From contig CM023533.1 of assembly GCA_013350335.1 (NCBI GenBank), forward strand, positions 26,766,869-26,830,868: a stretch of DNA of 64,000 nt, written 5' to 3'. The translations under genes were made by a program, and so were the position numbers. Positions 1 through 9,528 of the stretch are shown here, piece by piece. The notes beneath the pieces are model-generated. The model was not told the origin of the DNA and did not search any database. It saw nothing but the letters and a program-made list of their open reading frames with translations. This DNA is from Chimonanthus salicifolius (taxonomy: Eukaryota; Streptophyta; Magnoliopsida; Laurales; Calycanthaceae). The number at the start of each line of letters is the position of its first letter. The first letter of the stretch is position 1.

Positions 1-826
1 ACTTACTACTCCATTGGATGAACTATACTGATATTTCAATGAAAGTAGGAAAATTGCCCACATATGCAAATTAGGGAAATGATGTGACATGGACCAACCT
101 ATACACCATGTGGTCACCAAGCAAAATGGTACATTTTGGTGGGGACCTATTAAATTGAATTTGACATGCTGATGGACCATTAAACCTGATCTGTTGTCTT
201 TTACTCTTCCTCCAAATTCCAATCTTTTTTTTTTTTTTAAATTCCTCCTCTTTCACTTAATGCTTATTAAAAATTAAAGACACAGTGTTTGTCCACAGAT
301 TGGCAGTGTAATGATAATGGACCACTACATATCCAAATGCTACGTTGAACTTTTTAATCCAAGTGCAAATGGGCTTAACCCAATGTGCCTATGCTTCTTT
401 TTGAAAAAAGAAATAAAGAAGAGAGTCCAATGATCTGATGTGATCAGGTACATGCATCTTTTGCAAATTGCAACACTAAATCTTTAAAGATAAGAAAAAT
501 GGTAGCTAATGGATGCCCTTAGTATGTATATAAGGTGAAGAAAATGGGGTAGGACTGGACCCTCAATCATTGTCATTGTGGGCCAAAGATGATTTGCAAA
601 TAAAAAAAAAAGGTGGGAAGGATACAATACAAGTGGATGAGGAGGTGAGCTTGAGGGTGACCCATGTGGCTCATTTGCATTTTGCACTGCACCCATGATC
701 AGACTTTGATGTGATTTGGATCCTTTTTTTTTTTTTTTTCTACTTTCCATCAATCAGACCCTTTTCTTAGAAAAAGCTGTTTGGGTGATTTGATAGGATA
801 ATGCGGTGAAATTGTCCTCTTACAAC
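1..826. other. gene-free AT-rich stretch
   Basis: No gene is supported here. Short open frames on both strands are low-complexity translations of A/T runs such as those near 224-240 and 722-740. The sequence has no splice-bounded conserved peptide. It ends at the 8-bp duplication flanking the next MITE. Confidence 0.5.
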
Positions 827-1213
827 CATAGTGACAAATACCGTTCTCGGGATATTAACGGCAATTGATAATAACGGGATATTTTTAAATTCTCGGATTT
901 TTATCGGGAATTTAACGGGAAAAATCTCGCTGAAATTATAATATTTAAAAAATAAAAAAAATAGAATAAATAAAAAAATTAATTAAATAAAAATGGTATA
1001 GGGAATTTACTGGGATTTTCTCGGGAATTTACCGGAAATTTACCGGGATATTATCGCGTTATTAACGTTTATCGCGTTTTTAACGTGATTTTATCGGGAA
1101 TTTACAGGAAATTTATCGTTTGGCGATAAAAACGCGTTTTTAACGCCGTAATGGTATTTTACCAATAAAAACGATATAAAAATTTGAAAATACCGCCGAT
1201 ATTTGTGACATTG
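827..1213. mobile_element. hAT-like MITE with CG-rich repetitive interior
   Basis: An exact 8-bp direct repeat CTTACAAC lies at 819-826 and 1214-1221. The element starts CATAGTGACAAATACCG and its other end, read on the minus strand, is CAATGTCACAAATATCG, so the ends are imperfect inverted repeats with the CA...TG termini usual for hAT elements. The interior is filled with variants of CGGGAATTTA, CGGGATATTA and TTATCGCGTT and has no coding potential. Its 387-bp length and 8-bp target duplication fit a non-autonomous hAT element. The superfamily call rests on duplication length and termini only. Confidence 0.75.
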
Positions 1214-2984
1214 CTTACAACTATGTTTTCTTTATCTGCTGTTGCCAAGTGCTCAATGGGACTTGGGGTCACGTTAATTCCACCCTCATTATTATCAATG
1301 AATTCCTCTACTGGAGTGTACTTGTTATAAATAATAATAACTATTTATAGTAAATCTAAAAATAGTAAAAATAATTTACTTCCTATTCTAATTTGACTGT
1401 GATTTTAGAGGGACAAATGATATGGAAACACCTCCAAATGAACATCTAGTCAAGCAAACGCTTAGTTCTCTCAGCCTTCTTTCTAATGCTTCGTTCAAAT
1501 TTAAATCAGATCATACAGTTGGATCAAAACACAACCCAAGTTTCACCTCTACTATTTTAATAAAGTTTGGTATAACATTTACATGCCAATATTTTATATA
1601 TTCATTTAGACAGACAATCAAATAAATAAATATATGGGTAGAGAGAGAATATGTGGGCGGCGTAAGATTGGAAAAAAGTGAAGACCTAAATTAAAAAAGA
1701 AAAGAAAAAGTGTACATTGTAATCACTGCCAATAAGCAATGGAATTGAAAGGGCATTTGGATACTATTCAAAACAAAGTGTTGCCCATGAAAGAAAGTAT
1801 ATCTCAAAAAGAAGGCATAATGTGGCATTATTATAAGGAGCACTTGAGAAAGAAATGATGATAATGAAGTCAAACAATAATATGAAAATTTAGTTCAACA
1901 GCATTGATCTTAGAAAGAAAGATTCTTATTCCCAAGTTGATGATGGCGTTTGCAGAGATTAGGATTGCAAGATCTTTTTTTTTAATGATACTCAGCAAAG
2001 CTGGCCCAAGGATTAACATCCCATCAAGCAACATAAAAGCAAGTAGGAGAAATATCCTATTCATCTTTACATTATTATTTTATCTCAAACAGGCCAGGAC
2101 TCTTCTGGCTTAATCTTTTCATGTCAGAGAGAGAAAGAAGAGGAACAAAGGATCGAGAAAGTCACATTAGCTACATCCGATCAGACACACTGGGTGTTTA
2201 TTTTATTTTCCACTTTAAAGATATCCTTTTCTTTTTTTATTTATTTATGTCCATCTCTTTACCAATTGATATTGTCTTTCATGTCACGGTTGTAAACGAG
2301 TTTCATTGAAGAATTGAGAGATTTAGAGATTTATAAAGGATTTGAGACACTTTCTTAATATATAAGCCTTGGTCTCAAACTACCTCATATGATTCAAGAG
2401 ATAATGTAGGTAGATGTGATAATTGGCCTCATTTAAAGGAGATTGTTGGGATTACAAACGAGTCATATATTAAAAATATAAAAAAAAAGACTCAAATCGC
2501 TCTACTTAAAAAAAAAAAATGGATTCTTTTGAACTGAATACCTAAATCTTAATATTACAAAACAAACTACTTTCAGTAATGGGTCTTATAAACATATATT
2601 ATACTGTTTGAAGCATTCAAGGATTATAAAATAAGACTTTTATGTTATTTAATTAAATATTGCAATAATATACGACTTTAATGTAATAATTCTACTCATA
2701 TTTAAATTGATTGTCGCCAAATCCATGACTCTAGTGTAGGTAGACAAAAAGAAGTTTAGAGGAGTTGGTATTTATATATTCTTTGGACTCTACTGAGAAG
2801 CTTCAAAAGAAAGAATATAGTAGTAGCCCAAAGACGATCAGACACCACCGTCAACTCCGATTTTTTTATGGTGCATATTCCCTGTTGTAACTTGTAAGCT
2901 ATCGGTTCCAACCCTCTATCCAATGGTCGATCTTGTCTTCCGCCAACTCTCTCTCTCTAAAACTATCTTTTATAAATAAATTAT
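1214..2984. other. gene-free AT-rich stretch
   Basis: No coding region is supported. Open frames at 1422-1625, 1904-2113 and 2121-2309 have no recognisable domain, no codon bias and no neighbouring exons. Around 2320-2460 the text resembles degraded miniature-LTR sequence (words such as gatttataaaggattt and attgttgggattacaa), but I cannot set its ends. Confidence 0.4.
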
Positions 2985-3185
2985 GGATAACGGTCCTTTC
3001 ACAGATATTCTGTGTAATTCGACACGTATTTTATATATTATCCATTTTGCTCTTTGAATTGGCTCATCGAAACCTTCGAATCACTCGTAACAAAGGATTC
3101 GATGAGCTGATTCGAATGGCAAAATGGGTAATACAGTAAAACACGTATCGAATTACACAAAATGTCTGTGGGAGGATTATTGTCC
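2985..3185. mobile_element. MITE of the GGATAGCGATCC-type family, copy 1
   Basis: The two ends are inverted repeats: the left end and the reverse complement of the right end share CACAG, TTTTGTGTAATTCGA-like, ACACGT and CCATTTTGC blocks in the same order. The centre holds mirrored GGCTCATCGAA / TTCGATGAGC words. The flanks are taaattat and taattata, an imperfect 8-bp duplication. It is related to the copies at 37323 and 38828 through its terminal 60-70 bp, while the inner palindromes differ. It is non-coding. Confidence 0.65.
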
Positions 3186-4379
3186 TAATTATAATAATGA
3201 TTTGTAAACTTTTAAATTAAATTATTAGTTTAATATATAGTAAAATTTAACATCTCAATCTTCATGTGAATGTTTTGATTAGAAGTTCACACAATTTTTT
3301 TAAACCGGTTCACTATGAATACTTTCTAACGTAACTCTACTGTCATAAAAGTTGAGTGACACATTTTTGTCGATATGGATACATAAGTAAAAATTAAAAA
3401 AAAATTGAATTTTAAGATTTCATTTGATGAGTTTAAAATATTTGATATGTATTTGTTGTAGTAGTATCAAGAGAAAGAAAATTTATGAAAACAAGTAAAA
3501 AAAAAAAGAAAAGAGACTTAACATGAATTTGATGAGTTAGAAGGATGACCGATCCATCTTTATCATGTTATTATCTAAAATAAAAAAATTGGAAAAAAAA
3601 TAATTGAAAATAGAAAAAAGTATTTGATTAAATTTTGTGAATTTGAAAGATTTAGTCAGCTTTTTCATGAAAGTTAACCTAATATTGGAAGTCTCAATTT
3701 TGCTTGAGCAAATTTCTCCATCAAATTTTCTCTTCAAACAAGCATATAAATTCATATATTCTAAAAGTTAAGAAAAATCCATAAAAGTAGTTAATAATAG
3801 AACATAGAATTTTACGTTTTGATTTAGTAATTTTCAAAGATTTGACCCAAGATATAAGTATTATAAATTTGAGAAAATTCACGAAAAACCAAAAATAGAA
3901 AAAGGGAACTAGGATTGGATATAATAAACTAAAATTATTATATTATCATCTAAAAATAGGAGAATTTATACAAAAATAATAAAAATATAAAGAGATTTTA
4001 TAATTAGTTTTGGTGAATTTTAAGGATTTTCCTCGTATTTTTCATGTTAGAATCTAAAAAATAAAAATATTTAAGTGGAGAGAAAGAATGACCTACTAAT
4101 CTGCTCCCAATTTCTTTCAACAGCATCCATTTAGCAAAACTTGTGCTTCTCACTAATATACAACATCTTAATATAGTGATTTGGATATTGCATATTTTTA
4201 TAAATTAAACATCATGATTATTTTCCAATTTCTCTTTTAAAAAAAGACTACGAGGTGATATATCATTTATAAAGAGATACTTACTTACCAAGTTAACCAA
4301 TTCATTTCTCCATATCATATGCATATATAATTTGCAAGTGGAGTCATGACTTGGTGTTGCATCTTCACATATATACACA
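3186..4379. other. gene-free AT-rich stretch
   Basis: Very AT-rich sequence with many A and T runs. The frame at 3537-3755 on the minus strand is a low-complexity Lys/Phe/Ile translation. No gene, repeat ends or RNA gene seen. Confidence 0.45.
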
Positions 4380-4697
4380 TGTTTGGACTGGATATCTAAG
4401 CCCAAAAGACTATCCTATTAAATGAAGTAACTAAAGTCTTTTATAGGTCTCTAAATCTCTTCCTTCACAACCAATGTGGGACTGGTTCGATGTCCCAACA
4501 ATTTTCTCCTCAAATGAGGTTCTCCAATTGATAGAATGTCACTGGCCATCCCATTCGATTAGGGATCTCCTAAGTCCACATGATGCATTAACTTGGGGAT
4601 ATGACTCTGATATCACTTATTAAGACTGAATATCCAACTCAAAAATTTAGTTGAATACCCAAGTCCTTTATAAATTTCTAAATAATCTACGTTAATA
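4380..4697 (-). mobile_element. TRIM-type miniature LTR element (3' LTR complete, 5' LTR truncated)
   Basis: A terminal-repeat-like block at 4380-4500 starts TGTTTGGACTGGATATC and ends GATGTCCCAACA. A second, shorter copy begins near 4618 (tattaagactgaatatcc) and fades out near 4697. Next to the second copy is ACTCTGATATCAC, close to the reverse complement of the tRNA-Met primer site TGGTATCAGAGC. Next to the first copy is ATTTTCTCCTC, a purine-rich tract on the minus strand. Primer site and purine tract in this order give minus orientation. Total size and layout resemble the element at 33020. It lies in the upstream region of the MYB gene. Confidence 0.65.
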
Positions 4698-4742
4698 AAT
4701 ATGTATTTCTAGCTGTGTCTCTCTTTATTACCATTCCATGAT

Positions 4743-4828
4743 CAGTGCCAGCCCTGAGAACTCTTAAAATTTAAGGAGCCCTGGGTAAAACTGATAAGAG
4801 CAGCAGTCTAATGCCAGGCCCGGACCCA
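4743..4828. mobile_element. hAT MITE (CAGGGCCGGCCCTGAG family), copy upstream of the MYB gene
   Basis: An exact 8-bp direct repeat TCCATGAT flanks it at 4735-4742 and 4829-4836. The left end is CAGTGCCAGCCCTGAG and the right end is GCCAGGCCCGGACCCA, an imperfect inverted repeat of the family seen at 6981 and 8040. At 86 bp it is the shortest of the three. It sits about 180 bp upstream of the first ATG of the MYB gene, so it may lie in the promoter or 5' leader. Confidence 0.75.
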
Positions 4829-5007
4829 TCCATGATATGGAGTCTATACCGTATTTTTGTACACGGCGAACTCAAAGTGAAAGCATTGAAAGAAACCAAT
4901 CGCATCAGCTAGTAGTTGAGAGTCTTATTAAACCCACCCATCTTACCTGTTTTAGATGATTTTTTCTCTCTCACTCTCTGTGGTCTGTCGGCCGTTTGTT
5001 TGTCTGA

Positions 5008-6792
5008 ATGAGGATGGGTAGGAAATGCTCTCATTGTGGGAACAATGGCCACAATTCAAGGACTTGCAGCAATTACAGAGGAGGTAGAGGTGGGGTGAGA
5101 CTCTTTGGAGTGCAGCTTGACATAGACTCTCCCATGAGGAAGAGCTTCAGCATGGATAGTTTGCATTCTTCTTCACGTATCTCTACTGATGATGCCTCCG
5201 ATAAAATATCCAAAGGTTATCTCTCTGACGGTCCCATTGGCAGAACCCAGCAGAGGAAGAAGGGTCAGTGTGGTTCCTGTTTCTTCCCTCTCTTCATCTC
5301 TCTTATCTTCTTTATTTAGCTTTCTTGGTTTTTACTAGTTTTTTGAACCCTCCTGCATGAGAATGGCAATCTCTGTTCTTCAGTTCCCAATTTTGATAAC
5401 ATGGGTATCTCCACATTAGAGGTGAGACTAATCCCACGGGTTTGTGTAAATCTCCCCATCCACACATCGGTTAAGTCTATGAAGAGTGGTCTGGGGCTGA
5501 GCGTGAATTGAACTCTATGACCCAGCTTTATGAGGCGGGCTTCTTGATCATCAGGCCAACCCCTGGTTTCATTTCTGCTAACATGACTGGTGTTGTCAAG
5601 TTAAGAAAATTCTTTGATACTTTCCAGGAAAATTCCAAGCTATGATCGACTTTTCTGTTTCTTTTTCGGAGTTTGAATTGTTTCAATCATTTTGGGAAAA
5701 TGGATGTAAGGATGCAAATACTCATAAAGAGTATATTTTCTTGACCTTCTAGGACAGAGTTTTAGGTCTTGTAATTTTTTTAAACACAACATACACCTGA
5801 ATCTGGAAGTTCCATCAAGAATTTCTGTATTTGCTCTGTTCATCAGGCTTTTATGTTGGTTCCTTAATTTGATAGTATCTGTATCTGTTTCTTTTTCTTA
5901 TTGTTTGTAGCATACACTTTCTATTTCTTTTCCATGCGCTGGTATTTTTTTGGCAGTTTTTTTCATTCATTAGTTGATTAGTAATGGTTTTTTTTTTTTG
6001 TTCTATTCTTTCATCCGTGGTAAAATGATATGAGTTTCTCCTGTTTGTTGTTCTGTCTTTACTTCTGTGGATCTTGATTTTAGTATTTAATAACTTATAT
6101 TGTCTTTAGGTGTTCCATGGACTGAGGAAGAGCACAGGACATTCTTAGCTGGGATTGAGAAGCTAGGCAAGGGTGACTGGAGAGGTATTTCAAGGAACTT
6201 TGTAACGACAAGGACGGCAACCCAAGTCGCTAGCCATGCTCAGAAATATTTCTTAAGACAGAATAGCTTCAACAAGAAGAAGCGCCGATCCAGCCTCTTT
6301 GATATGGTAATGGGTACACAAAATTCAGATTGAAGTCCCATCCCCTATGAAGAAATGAGATGAATGATTTCCATTTTTTTCCCTCCCTCTTTGCAGGTTG
6401 GCAACAGTAACAGAGCAGTTCATGCCACTGATCTTAGGCCCAACGATCCTCTTTCGTCTTGCGTATTTCCTACTCCATCTTCTTACACTACATGCCATGA
6501 TGTTCATAAGAGTAACCCTCCAATTGACCTCAATTCTCTAGGAAAGGAACTCCAGCGGGGAAATCAAGAAAGCAATCATCTTCAATCACCTTCAGTTCCT
6601 CATGTAATACCCTTAGGCCCGTTATATGAATCATCTTCTGGTTTTGATTCTCAAGCATCTTCTGCCAAAACAAAACCAGTTGTTGCTCTTGATCCTCTCA
6701 ATCTAGAGCTCACAATTGCTGCTCCAAGGCCATTGGGTAAAAGTCGGTCACCCCCAAGCTCTCTCCTCATTGGTCCCATAAGTGTCACATGA
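5008..6792 (+). CDS. SHAQKYF-type single-MYB transcription factor with zinc knuckle (three exons)
   Basis: Exons are 5008-5263, 6110-6306 and 6397-6792, joined by GT-AG introns, giving 282 residues. Residues 7-20 are a CX2CX4HX4C zinc knuckle ([14 protein letters not shown]). Around residues 31-36 is RLFGVQ, the LFGV motif linked to repression in this family. Exon 2 carries the MYB-like repeat, from [14 protein letters not shown] to the signature SHAQKYF, followed by a basic KKKRR stretch and SSLFDM. Near the C-terminus LNLELTIA is an EAR-like LxLxL motif, and the protein ends PISVT. These features place it with plant one-repeat MYB repressors of the KUA1/MYBS/MYBD type, nuclear DNA-binding proteins acting in growth, sugar or light responses. 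The exact orthologue is not decided. A second ATG at 5014 has the better context (A at -3, G at +4) and matches the usual family start MGRKC, so it may be the main start. Intron 1 (about 850 bp) holds a SINE-like insert. Confidence 0.95.
5395..5580 (-). repeat. SINE-like or tRNA-derived repeat remnant in MYB intron 1
   Basis: Within intron 1 the words atgggtatctccacattag and gaattgaactct recall the block at 11470-11640 (atgggtattctcatc, gagtcgaaccc). On the minus strand the second word reads like a B-box (GGTTCGANTCC-type). I cannot set exact ends or a target duplication, so the family call is tentative. Confidence 0.35.
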
Positions 6793-6911
6793 CAATAGGC
6801 TGCATTGAAGACTCAACATCACAACAAGGATCACACTATGGAAGGGACATGTGAAATGAAATGATGAACCATGTAATCCCTTGTACATGTAAAAATCTTC
6901 TTCTTATATAC

Positions 6912-6917
6912 AATAAA
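6912..6917 (+). terminator. candidate poly(A) signal of the MYB gene
   Basis: AATAAA about 120 bp after the MYB stop codon, just before the next MITE. A canonical near-upstream element; the cleavage site is not visible. Confidence 0.5.
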
Positions 6918-6980
6918 TGTTTCAATATAGCTATCATTAGCATTCATCTAGAGGACTGTGAACATAGCACTAAATGGAAG

Positions 6981-7119
6981 CAGTGCTGGCCCTGAAATGC
7001 TCTGAAATCTCAGGAGCCTAGGCTTAGTGCAGGCCCTGAGATTGTGAGTAAAGTCATAGATCGTATTGGTAGGGGCCTTATGTGGCGGCCTACTCCACCT
7101 ATAGCTAGGGCCAACCCTT
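6981..7119. mobile_element. hAT MITE (CAGGGCCGGCCCTGAG family), copy downstream of the MYB gene
   Basis: An exact 8-bp duplication AATGGAAG flanks it at 6973-6980 and 7120-7127. The left end is CAGTGCTGGCCCTGAA and the right end is AGCTAGGGCCAACCCTT, an imperfect inverted repeat. Internal words such as gatcgtattggtaggggcc and tggcggcctac match the copy at 8040 (ggggccctaggcgatggcctac). 139 bp, non-coding, about 190 bp beyond the MYB stop codon. Confidence 0.8.
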
Positions 7120-7127
7120 AATGGAAG

Positions 7128-8031
7128 TAGGAAGCTACCAATTCCTTGTTATGGGCTTGTAGTTTTATTTTAATAATAACTTAATATGCATTTTCTTCTT
7201 GGATAGCTTTTATGTGAAGAGGACCAGCAATCTCAAGACACTAACTTGTGTTCCATGTGTTGTTACCTGGAACATTAACTTGCATTTTCAATCTAAGAAT
7301 CTCTGCTAATAATCTCTACATTTAAATATTATGGTCCACAAAATTGCAAACACACGGTCTTCAAGCTGTAGGGTCTTACATGTTAATGCTTGTTTGCTTC
7401 CAAGAATGTTTTAATATTCTAATTTGTCAAATCCAAACAATTAACTAAAACTTATGATGCTGATGGATGATCATTTGTAGAGTAAAATATTCATGTACAT
7501 AGAGAATATCAAACTGAGCAAGCATTTGTAACTCACAGGCCAATGAGGGAATTATTATTCCAATTCCTCTGTCAAAAGCATTGTTCAAAGAACTAATTCA
7601 CATTCCATTATTTATTTTTAATGTTTATACTTTAAATTGAAATTGACATCTAATTCTGAATATTCTTTTAAATATTGAAAAAATACTGGTTTTGAAATGC
7701 CAAAGTATTTGATACGGTGAGACTTGCTGTCAGGGAATTGCGATGCATATAAACCGAGGTTGTGGATTTCCTTCAGAAAAAGAAAGGATAAGGTAAAGAA
7801 TGATAGAACCTTCTCCACATGTTTGTTGCAAACAGACAACCTTTGGATGAGATTTTTCCATTAGGTTCAGCAGATGCCTTCCAAATTCCTGTCCTGTTAC
7901 TTCTAGGAACTTCTACAATATCTCCGATGATTCTTTCTTAGGATGCCTACCTTAAATAATGCTTCATTTAATTTTATGATTCTAAAATTTTCAACTATAC
8001 AAATTACAAACTATTGGGGGATAAGGACATG
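7128..8031. other. gene-free stretch between two MITEs
   Basis: AT-rich sequence. The minus-strand frame 7618-7839 has no recognisable domain. No repeat ends seen. Confidence 0.4.
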
Positions 8032-8039
8032 CATGAAAG

Positions 8040-8184
8040 CAGGGCCGGCCCTGAGATCCCCTAAAATCTCAAGGCTTTTAGGGATTGAGATTTTAGGAGC
8101 CCTTTGTGACTGATATATTAAGGAATTTAAGTATGTGGGGCCCTAGGCGATGGCCTACGCTGCCTATGCTCAGGGCCAGCCCTA
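8040..8184. mobile_element. hAT MITE (CAGGGCCGGCCCTGAG family), best-preserved copy
   Basis: An exact 8-bp duplication CATGAAAG lies at 8032-8039 and 8185-8192. The left end is CAGGGCCGGCCCTGAG; the right end on the minus strand is TAGGGCTGGCCCTGAGC. A C at one end paired with a T at the other echoes the mismatched outermost base of the maize Ac element. 145 bp, non-coding. With the copies at 4743 and 6981 it makes three family members within 3.4 kb around one gene. Confidence 0.85.
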
Positions 8185-8677
8185 CATGAAAGTTAAGTGT
8201 CAAAGATACGGATCTTAGCTTAAAATCTTCTCCCAGAATGCTTATAAGTGCTCTGTTTTTCCAAAATGGTGGTTCCAGAGTCAACTTAACACAACAACAG
8301 ATGATGAAATTGATGCGACTTTTTCTTGTGATTTGGTTTTACAATTCAACAAGCTGATGCATAGAAGCAGTTTTCTGTGACAAAACTTGCCTATGGTATT
8401 ATTGTCTTAGACAGATGACATATTCCCACTACATAAGGGTTTTCCTTATGTTGAATATGAAAGATTTTTTTATATTAGGTGATTCTATTGAAATCAAAAT
8501 CAAGGAAATGTGAATTAATCAGTATGTAGTCTACTATTTGTAACTACTTAGGTGTCAAAAGCCCCTTCCTGTTGATTGGTTGTTCATCTCCATCTTCACA
8601 CAAAACATGCTTCTCTTATAGACCTCTTTTTTTTTTTTTTTCTTTTTTTTTTGTTTCTTGGTAAGTTCTGCTTTTAT

Positions 8678-8844
8678 ACCTACATGGATGAAATTCAACT
8701 GGTTACCTCCTGCTTCAAGAAGCGGGAGGTTGCGGGTTCGAGCCCGTACGACGTAATCTTGGTCTGCCCTAGGGGTAGTGGGCTCATCTGTAGAGGTTTT
8801 ACGCTGGGTATCCTGCGGTTTCCCACACATAAATTTAAAAAAAA
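8678..8844 (+). mobile_element. tRNA-derived SINE with 15-bp target duplication
   Basis: The 15-bp direct repeat AAGTTCTGCTTTTAT lies at 8663-8677 and 8845-8859. Between them is a tRNA-like head with a clear RNA polymerase III B-box, GGTTCGAGCCC at 8735-8745, and a weaker A-box-like stretch (around 8690-8705) about 30-40 bp upstream. The tail ends in an A-run after cacacataaattt. Exact duplication, B-box and A-tail make this a young-looking SINE. Older relatives lie near 17601, 20038 and 56745. Open frames across it on both strands are shadows. Confidence 0.85.
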
Positions 8845-9440
8845 AAGTTCTGCTTTTATGTTTTTGATAAGTTGATGTATAATTTTATCTGGGGTCCTTC
8901 CCAATCTTTTCCTTCTAGTTTTGTGCTAGTCTTGATGAATACTTCAAATATACCAACTAAAGGATGCATTGAATGAGGACCATGTCACCAGGCTCTCTCA
9001 GCAACTCCTTTCTATTGGGGGCAATAGCATTCTGGACATTTTTCAACGTTCATAGCAATGGAACTTCCTTTGTCAAGTCAATTTTGGCAAGAAAAAACTA
9101 CTGCAAATTCCTCTAAGGTGATAAAGAATGGTTAGCTAAATTGGCTAGTCAGTCTATTTATTGCAAGAACCTGTTTCTCTGCAGCAAGTTTGCCCTCCTC
9201 TTCACGCATATGATCCAGAAAACGTAAAAAGTGCTACAGAAAATAACCTGTATGTTCAGTTTGCATATCTAATCAACATCAATTTCTAATGATATGTTGA
9301 AGTAATTAGGATTTGCTTGATAAGATGACAGGATGGTGATGTTGTTGAGCGATAAGATAACACGATTGATTGATGATTTGTTGTTGGGCTAATCTATCTT
9401 TAGTGCGTGATTTCCATATTGAAATTGTCACAGTTCACCT

Positions 9441-9520
9441 CAGGGGTTTAAAATTCAGCATTGGCCGATATTTTTCTCTCTCCTTTTTTTTTTTATAAAA
9501 CGGCCGATATTCGGAACCTG
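9441..9520. mobile_element. hAT MITE of the CAGGGGTTTAAA / ATCGGCCGAT family, short copy
   Basis: An 8-bp duplication GTTCACCT is exact at 9433-9440 and 9521-9528. The left end is CAGGGGTTTAAAATT and the right end is CGGAACCTG. Two CGGCCGAT-type words (ggccgat, cggccgat) flank a pyrimidine run. At 80 bp it is a deletion-size member of the family best seen at 55468. Confidence 0.75.
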
Positions 9521-9528
9521 GTTCACCT

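Noticed and set aside
8555..8904. Open frames on both strands around a poly-T run
   Set aside because: They translate the SINE and its flanking runs.
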